Shown one piece after another: positions 51,954 through 59,513 of a stretch of DNA of 64,000 bases. Each line of letters starts with the position of its first letter. The first letter of the stretch is position 1. Both the position numbers and the translations under genes were made by a program. Below the pieces are notes generated by a model. The model saw only the letters and a program-made list of their open reading frames with translations. It searched no databases and was not told the origin of the DNA. Origin of the DNA: an uncultured Nocardioidaceae bacterium (GTDB taxonomy: Bacteria; Actinomycetota; Actinomycetes; Propionibacteriales; Nocardioidaceae); NCBI GenBank assembly GCA_902805855.1, contig CADCUJ010000059.1, forward strand, positions 23,546-87,545, read 5' to 3'.

Positions 51954-52679
51954 ATGACCGAGACCACCGAGGCCGTCGCCGAGCTGCTGACGCTCGACGA
52001 GCTGACCAAGCGCGTGAGCATGAGCGTGCGCAACGTGCGGTTCTACACGACCCGGGGGCTGGTGCCGCCACCGGTCCGGCGGGGGCGGTCGGGCTACTAC
52101 TCGGCCGAGCACGTCGTCCGTCTCGAGCTGGTCCGTGAGCTGCAGGCACACGGGTTCACGTTGTCGGCGATCGAGGGGTACATGGCGCGGATCCCGTCCG
52201 GCGCCTCGCCTGAGACGATCGCGCTGCACCGGACCTTGTTGGCGCCTTGGATGGCCGAGCTTCCGGACACGATGTCGAGGAGAGAGCTGGTGCGCCGCGC
52301 CGGCCGACCTCTCTCCGACGACGACCTGGACACCCTGAACGCGCTCGGCATCGTCGTCCCCACCAAGCAGGGACGCTTCCAGGTCGCCCCTTCGCACCTG
52401 GTGGTCGGCGTCGCCCTGCTGGACCTCGGCCTGCCGTCCGAGGCGGCCCTTGCCGCACAAGACATCTTCACCGCCCATGGCCGGGCCATCGCCGATGAGC
52501 TGACCGAGCTCTTCCGCACCCAGGTGTGGCCCGCATACAAGGAAGCCGGCGCGTCCCCCGACGAGCTGCGCGAGGTCGTGGAGCGGTTCAAACCGGTCTC
52601 GATCGCTGCGCTGGTGGCCGCCTACGAGAGCGCGATCGACGAGGCGAAGCGCGAGACGATAGCCCGCCGGGCACGCTGA
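51954..52679 (+). CDS. MerR family transcriptional regulator
   Basis: This 241-residue regulator has an N-terminal winged helix (LTLDELTKRVSMSVRNVRFYTTRGLVPPP near 13-41, then GYYSAEHVVRLELVRELQAHGFTLSAIEGYM) and a long C-terminal region. That region lacks the metal-binding Cys pattern of classical MerR proteins, so a small organic effector such as an acyl-CoA is more likely. Members of this size are often found divergent to fadA-fadB in actinobacteria, and a thiolase remnant is exactly what lies divergent here. Its own stop is followed by the second matching operator. Confidence 0.88.
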   Translation: MTETTEAVAELLTLDELTKRVSMSVRNVRFYTTRGLVPPPVRRGRSGYYSAEHVVRLELVRELQAHGFTLSAIEGYMARIPSGASPETIALHRTLLAPWMAELPDTMSRRELVRRAGRPLSDDDLDTLNALGIVVPTKQGRFQVAPSHLVVGVALLDLGLPSEAALAAQDIFTAHGRAIADELTELFRTQVWPAYKEAGASPDELREVVERFKPVSIAALVAAYESAIDEAKRETIARRAR

Positions 52680-52731
52680 GGCCACCCTGGGGCGCTCAGC
52701 GCGCCTGATGTCCGACACGGGCGATGAGCTG

Positions 52732-52848
52732 TCAGGCCCGGACCACCACCCCGGCGTCGACCAGCTCACCCACGTCGTCGATGCCCCGGACCTTGGTGCC
52801 GCGGAGCGGACCAGTGCCCTGGCCGAGGGTGAGGGTCATGACCAGCAT
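52732..52848 (-). CDS. 38-residue ORF downstream of the second MerR-type operator (possible truncated gene)
   Basis: The minus ORF from ATG 52848 (or ATG 52839) reads TLTLGQGTGPLRGTKVRGID and VGELVDAGVVVRA before TGA at 52734-52732. It begins just beside a 31-bp palindrome at 52856-52886 and so looks like the first codons of a regulated gene, as the thiolase remnant does on the other side of merR. I cannot assign a family to so short a piece. It may be a genuine micropeptide, a truncated gene or chance. Confidence 0.35.
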   Translation of the reverse strand: MLVMTLTLGQGTGPLRGTKVRGIDDVGELVDAGVVVRA

Positions 52849-52855
52849 TGTGACA

Positions 52856-52886
52856 GGCACCGTGACAGCAAGACTGTCACGGTGCC
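52856..52886 (-). promoter_or_regulatory. 31-bp palindrome containing TGACA-N7-TGTCA (second MerR-type operator)
   Basis: GGCACCGTGACAG and CTGTCACGGTGCC are perfect 13-base arms around CAAGA. The inner 17 bases (52863-52879, TGACAGCAAGACTGTCA) have the same TGACA-N7-TGTCA architecture as the site at 51846. Further TGACA and TGTCA copies flank it at 52851 and 52892. The palindrome could also fold as a hairpin in RNA, but the match to the other site favours a protein-binding role. Confidence 0.7.
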
Positions 52887-52937
52887 ACGATTGTCACCTC
52901 GACTCGGGGGCGTTCGAAAGGCTTCCGAGAGAACCGT

Positions 52938-53435
52938 TCAGGACAGCGTCGGTAGCAGCTCGTCGAGCTGCTCGTACCCCTCCACGACGCCGACCTCCAT
53001 GCCGCTGGCCAAGATCATGTCCCGCGACTCGAGACTGTCCACCAAGGACGTGCCGGTGATCCGCGTCCGCCCGGCGCCGAGGTCCTCGAAGGTCATCGTC
53101 TCCAGGCTCACGCCGTCCGGGTAGCCGTCGAAGGTGAAGGTCTGCACGATGCGCTCGTTCGGGCGGACCTCGTGGAAGGAACCGTAGAAGTTCACCGTCT
53201 CCTCACCAGCACCCGCGCTGTAGCGCCAGGCGCCCCCGGTCCGGCAGTCGAAGAGGTCGATCTGCATCCGGGTGTCGCGCGGGCCGAGCCACTCGGCGAC
53301 GAGGTCGGCCTCGGTGTGCGCGCGGAACACGTTCTCGACAGGTGCGTCGAACTCGCGGGTGATCGTGATCGTCGGCAGGTTCGGATCCGCCTCGATCCGG
53401 GTCTGGTTCCTGCCGGTCTGCTGGGACGTGCTCAT
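52938..53435 (-). CDS. SRPBCC (AHSA1-like) family protein
   Basis: This 165-residue START-like protein of the Aha1/activator-of-Hsp90 homologous type has ITITREFDAPVENVFRAHTEADLVAEWLGP near 23-52 and GSFHEVRPNERIVQTFTFDGYPDG in the middle. Proteins of this type are very often encoded directly after an ArsR-type repressor, as here, where the start overlaps the ArsR stop by ATGA. The ligand is unknown. ATG 53435 is used; the extra residues of the ORF track belong to the ArsR region in another frame. Confidence 0.9.
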   Translation of the reverse strand: MSTSQQTGRNQTRIEADPNLPTITITREFDAPVENVFRAHTEADLVAEWLGPRDTRMQIDLFDCRTGGAWRYSAGAGEETVNFYGSFHEVRPNERIVQTFTFDGYPDGVSLETMTFEDLGAGRTRITGTSLVDSLESRDMILASGMEVGVVEGYEQLDELLPTLS

Positions 53436-53806
53436 GATGCTGTTCCCTCCTGGCCGGGTCGGCCTTCGTCGTGCTGATCGGTTGGTTGTTCCATCTGCCG
53501 CAGCACTGCGTCGAGCCGGCGGTATCGTTCCTCCGCCTCGCGCCGGTACCGCTCGATCCACTTGGTCATCAGGTCGAAAACCTCCGCCTCGAGGTGCACC
53601 GGCCGCCGCTGCGCCTCCCGGCTGCGGCTGACCAGGCCCGCGTCCTCGAGCACCTTCAGGTGCTTCGACACCGCCTGGACGGAGACGTCGTAGGGGCCGG
53701 CGAGCTCGTTCACCGTCGCGTCGCCGGCAGCCAGCCGGGCCACCATGTCGCGTCGGGTCGGGTCGGCCAGCGCCGAGAACACCTGCGACAGCCGGTCCGC
53801 ACTCAT
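53432..53806 (-). CDS. ArsR family transcriptional regulator
   Basis: This 124-residue winged-helix repressor has VFSALADPTRRDMVARL at 9-25 and the recognition helix region YDVSVQAVSKHLKVLEDAGLV, with no cysteine. It is therefore of the metal-independent SdpR-like type that pairs with SRPBCC proteins. Two palindromes at 53824-53890 lie in its promoter. It forms a two-gene operon with the SRPBCC gene. Confidence 0.93.
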   Translation of the reverse strand: MSADRLSQVFSALADPTRRDMVARLAAGDATVNELAGPYDVSVQAVSKHLKVLEDAGLVSRSREAQRRPVHLEAEVFDLMTKWIERYRREAEERYRRLDAVLRQMEQPTDQHDEGRPGQEGTAS

Positions 53807-53823
53807 CCTGGCCTCCTTGCCTG

Positions 53824-53890
53824 TTCAACTCCTCGGTTGAATAAACGTAGCGGCGTCGGTGGGGCGTTGTCAACCCATTGGTTGAACAAC
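53824..53890 (-). promoter_or_regulatory. Two GTTGAAC-type palindromes upstream of the ArsR gene
   Basis: TTCAACTCCTCGGTTGAA (53824-53841) has perfect 6-base arms. GTTGTCAACCCATTGGTTGAACAAC (53866-53890) repeats the same CAAC/GTTG theme with longer, slightly bulged arms. Their centres are about 45 bases apart on either side of an AT-rich ATAAACG segment that probably contains the promoter. This is the usual arrangement for ArsR autorepression. Confidence 0.65.
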
Positions 53891-53902
53891 CTGGTCCGGC
53901 GG

Positions 53903-54841
53903 TCAGTCGTGCGCGACGTCGCCGAGGTTCTCGTGCGCGCGATGGCTCTCCGGCTCGATCTGGAAGGTCGCGTGCTCGACCTCGAAGTGACGCGCGACGC
54001 ACTCGCTGAACTCGTCGAGCAGGGAGCCGATGCCGCGCTCGTCGAGCACCGGGTCGGTGACGGTCACGTGCACCGAGAGGACGGGCAGGCCGCTGGTGAT
54101 CATCCAGGCGTGGAGGTCGTGCACGTCCACGACGCCCGGCACGCCGAGCAGGTGCTCGCGTACGTCGTCCAGGTCCACGTGCTCCGGAGCGGCCTCGAGC
54201 AGTACGTCGACCGCATCGCGCAGCAGCGAGAACGATCGGGGGAGGATCATCGCCGCAATGACCAGGGAGGCGATCGAGTCCGCGCGATGGAATCCGGTGA
54301 CCGCGACGACGATCCCGGCTGCGATCACGACGACCGATCCGACCAGGTCGCTGAGCACCTCCACATAGGCGCCCTTCATGTTCAGCGAGCGCTCACGCCG
54401 CTTCCCGAGCAGCCACAGCGAGACGGCGTTCGCCAGGAGCCCGATGGCCGCGAATCCGAGCATGGTGCGCACCTCGACCTCGACCGGGTCGAGAAGCCGG
54501 GTCACACCGGCGAAGACCAGGTAGGTGCAGACCACCAGCAGGACGACGGCGTTGGCGAGAGCTGCGAGGATCTCCGCCCGGTGAAGGCCGAAGGTACGTC
54601 TGCCCGTGGGCGCCTTGGTCGCGACTTACGAGGCGGAGAGCGCGAGCGCAACCGCGGCTGCGTCGGTGACCATGTGCCCGGCGTCGGCAAGCAGCGCCAG
54701 CGAGCCGCTCACCCATGCGCCGAAGACCTCGACGACGACGACCACGCCGGTGACGAGCAGGACGAGGTGCAGCCGGGACCGGTCCTCTGCGCGTCCCGCG
54801 GCGTGGCCGTGAGCTCCGCCGTGGCGGTGTCCGGCTCCCAT
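53903..54841 (-). pseudogene. Cation diffusion facilitator transporter interrupted by an in-frame TAA
   Basis: The minus frame from ATG 54841 encodes a His-rich N-terminus (GAGHRHGGAHGHAAG), a first helix and LLADAGHMVTDAAAV with the family His/Asp metal site. It then hits TAA at 54628-54626 after codon 71. The same frame continues without loss as TGRRTFGLHRAEILAALANA and on through the remaining helices and cytoplasmic domain to 53903. The full frame would give about 312 residues, the normal CDF/CzcD length. A TGG or sense codon changed to TAA would explain it. It may be a recent pseudogene, a readthrough case or a sequencing error. Confidence 0.85.
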
Positions 54842-54939
54842 GCACCGCAGCCTAGACAGCGTGCGTCGCCATCGTGCGCACCTGCGCTGGTGGCCGGCTA
54901 AGTCGTCGGCAAAGGTACGGTCGGAGGCCGGAGGGCGAC

Positions 54940-55704
54940 ATGAGCAGCTGGCGGGACGAGGGGACCGAGCGCATCGACGTGCGACGCGCGGCGGACCGGT
55001 TCGTGACCCGGACCGACTGGCTGGAGTCGAAGCACTCGTTCTCGTTCGGCCAGCATTACGACCCGGCCAACGTGAGCCACGGGGTACTGCTGGTCAACAA
55101 CGACGACGTGGTCGCCCCGGGAACCGGCTTCGACATGCACCAGCACCGCGACATGGAGATCATCACCTGGGTGCTCAGCGGCAGCCTCGCGCACCGCGAC
55201 TCGACCGGTCACTCGGGGGTGATCTACCCCGGGCTGGCCCAGCGGATGAGTGCCGGGACCGGCATCGTCCACTCCGAACGCAACGACTCCTGGCGCCCGG
55301 GCGGCGAGCACCACCAGGAGCCCGTGCACTTCGTGCAGATGTGGGTCCGGCCCGACGAAGCTGGAGCCACGCCCGGCTACGAACAGCGAGCCGTCGAGGA
55401 TGACTTGAACGGCGGCGGCCTGGTCCTGGTCGCCTCGGGGACACCGGGCGATGCGGTCCTCGCCATCAACAACAGACACGTCGCCCTGCGAGCGGCACGC
55501 GTGGGGCCGTCACGGAGCGTGCAGCTGCCACACGCGCCGTACCTCCATCTGTTCGTCACCCGAGGAGCGGTGCTGCTCGAAGGCACCGGTGAGTTGTTCG
55601 AGGGGGATGCGGTCCGGCTCACCGCCTCGGGAGGTCAGCTGGTGAAGGCTGCCGGACAGGCCGGTGAGGTGCTGGTGTGGGAGATGCACACGCCACTGTC
55701 CTGA
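54940..55704 (+). CDS. Pirin family protein
   Basis: This 254-residue bicupin protein has the N-terminal cupin metal site in FDMHQHRDMEIITWVLSG near 66-83 and HSERNDSW near 110, as in pirins and YhhW/YhaK quercetinase-like proteins. The role may be redox sensing or flavonoid-type dioxygenation and cannot be told here. ATG 54940 has GGAGGG five bases upstream, making it preferable to the earlier start in the ORF track. Confidence 0.92.
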   Translation: MSSWRDEGTERIDVRRAADRFVTRTDWLESKHSFSFGQHYDPANVSHGVLLVNNDDVVAPGTGFDMHQHRDMEIITWVLSGSLAHRDSTGHSGVIYPGLAQRMSAGTGIVHSERNDSWRPGGEHHQEPVHFVQMWVRPDEAGATPGYEQRAVEDDLNGGGLVLVASGTPGDAVLAINNRHVALRAARVGPSRSVQLPHAPYLHLFVTRGAVLLEGTGELFEGDAVRLTASGGQLVKAAGQAGEVLVWEMHTPLS

Positions 55705-55714
55705 CCAGGTGGCG

Positions 55715-56896
55715 CTAGGGCTTGAAGACCACCTTGAACACCCCGTCGTCCTTGCTCTGGAACTGCTGGTAGGCGCGAGGAGCCTCCTCGAGGGGCACCC
55801 GATGCGTCGCGAACTGCTCCACGCCGAGCGGGTCCGAGTCATCGGTGACCAACGGCATCAGGTCGTCGGTCCACTTCTTGACGTTTGCCTGCCCCTGCCG
55901 GATCTGGATCTGCTTGTCGAACAGCGTCAGCATCGGAATCGGGTCGGCCATCCCGCCGTAGACCCCCACGATGCTCAGCGTGCCGCCGCGGCGCACCGCA
56001 TCGATCGAGGAGTTCAGAGCGGCCAGCCGGTCCACGCCCGCCTTCTCCATCATCGGCTCGGCGATCTTGTCGGGCAGCAGGCCCACGAGTGTCTGGGCGG
56101 CCTTCGCCGACGACGAGCCGTGTGCCTCCAGGCCCACCGCGTCGATCACGGAGTCCGCACCACGCCCACCGGTTCGGTCGCGCACCGCGTCGCCGACGTC
56201 CTCGACCGCGTTCACGTCGATGACCTCCACACCTCGGCTCTGCGCACGAGCGAGACGTTCGGGGACGAGGTCGACCCCGAGCACCCGCAGCCCCTGGTGC
56301 AGCGCTATCCGGGCGGACATGTCCCCGATCGGGCCAAGCCCGACGACGAGCAGCGTGCCGTCCTTGGGGACGGCGGCATACTCCACGGCCTGCCAGGCGG
56401 TGGGCAGCACGTCGGAAAGGTAGAGGAAGCGCTCGTCAGGGGGTCCTTGCGGCACCTTGATCGGCAAGAAGTCGGCGAACGGGACTCGGAGCAGCTCCGC
56501 CTGCCCACCAGGGACCTGACCGTAGAGCTTGCTGTAGCCGAAGAAGCTCGCACCCGTGCGGAACTCGTGGTTCTGGGTCGTCTCGCACTGGCTGTAGAGC
56601 TGCTGGTCACACATCCAGCAGCTGCCGCAGGAGACGTTGAACGGCACCACCACGCGGTCGCCGACCTTGAGGTCGGTGACCCCGGCACCGACCTCCTCGA
56701 CGACCCCCATCGGCTCGTGGCCGACGATGTCGCCAGGCGTCATGAACGGGGACAGCACCTCGTACAGGTGCAGGTCCGAGCCGCACAGCCCGGTCGAGGT
56801 GACCTTGATGATCGCGTCGGTCGGTTCGGAGATGACCGGGTCGGGTACCTCTTCGACGCGCATGTCGCGCTTGCCCTGCCAGGTGACTGCCTTCAT
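55715..56896 (-). CDS. Zinc-dependent alcohol dehydrogenase (formaldehyde dehydrogenase-like)
   Basis: This 393-residue medium-chain dehydrogenase has catalytic zinc ligands in TGLCGSDLH (near 38) and GHEPMGVV (near 60), the structural zinc cluster CGSCWMCDQQLYSQC (near 92-106) and the Rossmann motif VVGLGPIGDM near 185. Size and sequence resemble glutathione-independent formaldehyde dehydrogenase-like and threonine-type enzymes; the substrate is undetermined. ATG 56896 begins KAVTWQGKRDMRVEEVPDP, the normal N-terminus. Confidence 0.92.
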   Translation of the reverse strand: MKAVTWQGKRDMRVEEVPDPVISEPTDAIIKVTSTGLCGSDLHLYEVLSPFMTPGDIVGHEPMGVVEEVGAGVTDLKVGDRVVVPFNVSCGSCWMCDQQLYSQCETTQNHEFRTGASFFGYSKLYGQVPGGQAELLRVPFADFLPIKVPQGPPDERFLYLSDVLPTAWQAVEYAAVPKDGTLLVVGLGPIGDMSARIALHQGLRVLGVDLVPERLARAQSRGVEVIDVNAVEDVGDAVRDRTGGRGADSVIDAVGLEAHGSSSAKAAQTLVGLLPDKIAEPMMEKAGVDRLAALNSSIDAVRRGGTLSIVGVYGGMADPIPMLTLFDKQIQIRQGQANVKKWTDDLMPLVTDDSDPLGVEQFATHRVPLEEAPRAYQQFQSKDDGVFKVVFKP

Positions 56897-56951
56897 GCCG
56901 GCCTCCGTCGTCGATGGGTGGCTGCCCGACCGATACCCCGGAGAGCGGTGG

Positions 56952-57500
56952 CTATGCTCCGAGGCCGGCAACCGCCTCGGCGCCTGGGATCTCGGCCAGG
57001 AGGGCACCGGGGAGAAGCAGCTTGGAGCGGCGCACGCCGCTGCCGACGATGGCCACGTCGATCACCGCGACCGACTCGTCGACAAGAAGCCGCCAGGTGT
57101 CCGGCAGCCCGACCGGAGTGATGCCGCCGTACTCCATCCCGGTCTCCTCGACCGCGCGCTGCACAGGAAGGAACGAAGCCTTGCGGACGTCGAGCGTTCG
57201 CTTGACCAGGTTGTTGACGTCGGCGCGGGTGTCCGCGCGAACCACGCAGGCAGCAATGCGCTCCTCGCCTCCCCTCCTGCCGGAGACCACCACACAGTTG
57301 GCGCTCGCGGTGATCGGCAGGGAGTAGGCCTGCGTCATCGCGATCGTGTCGGCAAGCTCGGGGTCGATCTCCACGACGGCGACGTACTCGGCGTGCTCCC
57401 AGCCGGCGAGCGCCTCGGCGACAGGCGGGGCCAAGAGCTCGGGGTGCTCCAGCGCCGGTAGCGAGCGCAACGAACCCAGCTGCGGAAGATCCAGGGGCAT
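56952..57500 (-). CDS. YbaK/EbsC family aminoacyl-tRNA deacylase-like protein
   Basis: This 182-residue protein of the YbaK/ProX editing fold has VNNLVKRTLDVRKASFLPVQRAVEETG followed by EYGGITPVGLPDTW, the region that forms the editing pocket in Cys-tRNA(Pro)/Ala-tRNA(Pro) deacylases. It is a free-standing editing domain; which mischarged tRNA it hydrolyses is unknown. It lies 55 bases upstream of the dehydrogenase gene on the same strand and 24 bases after the PPOX gene. Confidence 0.88.
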   Translation of the reverse strand: MPLDLPQLGSLRSLPALEHPELLAPPVAEALAGWEHAEYVAVVEIDPELADTIAMTQAYSLPITASANCVVVSGRRGGEERIAACVVRADTRADVNNLVKRTLDVRKASFLPVQRAVEETGMEYGGITPVGLPDTWRLLVDESVAVIDVAIVGSGVRRSKLLLPGALLAEIPGAEAVAGLGA

Positions 57501-57524
57501 CGCCCCATCTTGCCTTCGCTCGGT

Positions 57525-57929
57525 TCAGCGCGCGGTGGCACCCCAGCCGTGCCAGCGGTCGACCTCGATCCAGGCGCTGACCCGTCCACGGTCGCGCTTG
57601 GGGTACGCATTGCCGGTGTAATGGCTGGACAACCGGTCGATGTCGCGCAGGCCCCCGTCGTCGCGCATCTCGGTGACCCTGCCCTGGAGGCTGACGTGGG
57701 TGTACCAGTCGGCCTCGTCGAGCACCGTGAGGGACACCCGCGGGTCCTCGCGCAGGTAGTCGAGCCGCCTCCTCCCCTCGTCCATGTTGACCAGCACCCG
57801 GTCGCCCTCGAGCAGGTACCAGGTCGCCACCGAGACCGGCTGTCCGTCGGCGCGCACCGCGGTGATCACGCAGGGATTCGGCTTGTCGAGCAGCGCACGG
57901 ACGTCGTCGGGCAGCGGTGGCTTCGGCAT
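57525..57929 (-). CDS. PPOX class F420-dependent oxidoreductase
   Basis: This 134-residue split-barrel flavin/F420-binding protein has PNPCVITAVRADGQPVSVATWYLLEGDRVLV near 18-48 and HVSLQGRVTEM near 82, with RGRVSAWIEVDRWHGWG at the C-terminus, matching the TIGR03618 type F420-dependent enzymes of actinobacteria. It would reduce a small molecule with reduced F420. It follows the wrbA gene after about 70 bases on the same strand. Confidence 0.9.
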   Translation of the reverse strand: MPKPPLPDDVRALLDKPNPCVITAVRADGQPVSVATWYLLEGDRVLVNMDEGRRRLDYLREDPRVSLTVLDEADWYTHVSLQGRVTEMRDDGGLRDIDRLSSHYTGNAYPKRDRGRVSAWIEVDRWHGWGATAR

Positions 57930-58001
57930 CTGTCTCCTCGAGGGGATGGGCTCGGTCGATGGACGTCAATCGGTCCGGGCGCAGTGAGCCGGACCGGGCG
58001 G

Positions 58002-58622
58002 CTAGCCGGTCTCGCTGCCGACCTTGAGCCTGCGGGCGACGTCGACTGCTCGCTCGGCGAGGTGGTCAAGGGCAGCCAGCTCCGGGTCCTCGAGCGGCGC
58101 GTCGTTGTTCGGCCCGGTGACATGGCTGACGCCGTAGGGGTTGCCGTCGGCGAACTTGACCGGGTCGGTGTAGCCGGGAGAGACGATGAGGCCGCCGAAG
58201 TGGTGGATCGTGTTGTAGAGCGCCAGCAGCGTCGACTCCTGCCCGCCGCGCTTGGTCTGGGTCGAGGTGAAGCCGGCGTACACCTTGTCCGCCAACAGTC
58301 CCTCGCCCCACTGTGGGCCCAGCATGTCGATGAACTGCTTGAGCTGGCTGGCCACGTTGCCGAAGCGGGTGGGTGACCCGAACAGCACGACATCGGCCCA
58401 CACCACGTCGTCGGGGGTGGCCGTGGGCTCGTCCTGGATGTCTGCGCGGTGCTGCGCCCACTCACCGACCTGCTCCACGACCTCGTCGGGCGCGAGCTCC
58501 GCGACGTGTCGGCGGCGTACCTCGGCGCCGGCCTTCTCTGCGGCCTGGCTGAGGCGCTCCGCCATGTCCTGGGTCGTTCCGGTCGACGAGTAGTAGATGA
58601 CGGACACGTTCACGCTGGTCAT
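58002..58622 (-). CDS. wrbA: NAD(P)H:quinone oxidoreductase, WrbA type
   Basis: This 206-residue flavodoxin-like enzyme carries out two-electron reduction of quinones with NAD(P)H, avoiding semiquinones. The FMN phosphate loop is YYSSTGTTQDMAE near 9-21. GSPTRFGNVASQLKQF near 80 and GFTSTQTKRGGQEST near 115 are WrbA signatures. ATG 58622 begins the family N-terminus. It is the first gene of a minus-strand series (wrbA, PPOX, YbaK, dehydrogenase). Confidence 0.93.
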   Translation of the reverse strand: MTSVNVSVIYYSSTGTTQDMAERLSQAAEKAGAEVRRRHVAELAPDEVVEQVGEWAQHRADIQDEPTATPDDVVWADVVLFGSPTRFGNVASQLKQFIDMLGPQWGEGLLADKVYAGFTSTQTKRGGQESTLLALYNTIHHFGGLIVSPGYTDPVKFADGNPYGVSHVTGPNNDAPLEDPELAALDHLAERAVDVARRLKVGSETG

Positions 58623-58722
58623 GCCGGGGTCTCCTTCGGTTGGCCTTGCGTAAGTCTGCGAATTCCAGTGAACGGTCAACGGTCCCGGGGTATTCCTGTC
58701 CGGTTCGGGTACGCCCGGACCC

Positions 58723-59511
58723 ATGGACGCACTCACCTTCCTGGGAACAGCGACCACGCTGATCCGGCTGGGCTCCTTCACGCTGTTGACCGACCCCAAC
58801 TTCCTGCACAAGGGGCAGCGGGCCTACCTGGGGCGAGGCCTCTGGTCGCGCCGGCTGACCGAGCCCGCGATGCAGCCTCGCGACCTGCCGGCCCTCGACG
58901 CAGTCGTCCTCTCCCACCTGCACGGCGACCACTTCGATCGCATCGCGCGCCACGAGCTCGTCCGGTCGGCACCGGTGGTAACCACACCGCACGCGGCCAG
59001 GCGCCTGGCGCGATGGGGATTCGACGTGGACGCGCTCGACACCTGGCAGCGCCACGAGCAGCGGCGCGGAGACGAGCGGCTGAGCATCGAGTCGCTGCCA
59101 GCCGTGCACGCACGCGGAGTGCTCGGCAAGGTGCTGCCGCCGGTCATGGGCGCCTGGATCGAGCACCGTGTCGGCGACCTGGTCCGCCACCGTCTCTACG
59201 TCAGCGGCGACACCTTGACCGGTGACCACGTCGACACGATCACCGAGCGTCACCCGGTCACCGACACGGCGGTGGTCCACCTCGGGGGGACGCGGATCGC
59301 GTTCGCGACCGTGACGATGGACGCCGAGCAGGGCGTCGACTTCGTACGCCGGGTCGACCCTCGGCAGGTCGTGCCGGTGCACTACGACGACTACCCGGTG
59401 TTCAAGTCACCACTCTCGGAGTTCCTCCAGGCAGCCCGCAACGCCGGCTTCGGCGCTCGGGTGCAGACCGTGGCCCGTGGCGACACGCTCGACCTGTCGG
59501 TACCCGCCTGA
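58723..59511 (+). CDS. MBL fold metallo-hydrolase
   Basis: This 262-residue metallo-beta-lactamase-fold hydrolase has the metal-binding HLHGDHFDR near 67-75, YVSGDTLTGDHVDT near 160 and VPVHYDDYPVFKSP with the last His near 222. It resembles the UlaG/NAPE-PLD-like group that hydrolyses phosphodiester or lactone bonds, but no substrate is evident. It is followed by the antiporter gene after two bases, so they are probably one transcript. Confidence 0.9.
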   Translation: MDALTFLGTATTLIRLGSFTLLTDPNFLHKGQRAYLGRGLWSRRLTEPAMQPRDLPALDAVVLSHLHGDHFDRIARHELVRSAPVVTTPHAARRLARWGFDVDALDTWQRHEQRRGDERLSIESLPAVHARGVLGKVLPPVMGAWIEHRVGDLVRHRLYVSGDTLTGDHVDTITERHPVTDTAVVHLGGTRIAFATVTMDAEQGVDFVRRVDPRQVVPVHYDDYPVFKSPLSEFLQAARNAGFGARVQTVARGDTLDLSVPA

Positions 59512-59513
59512 CC

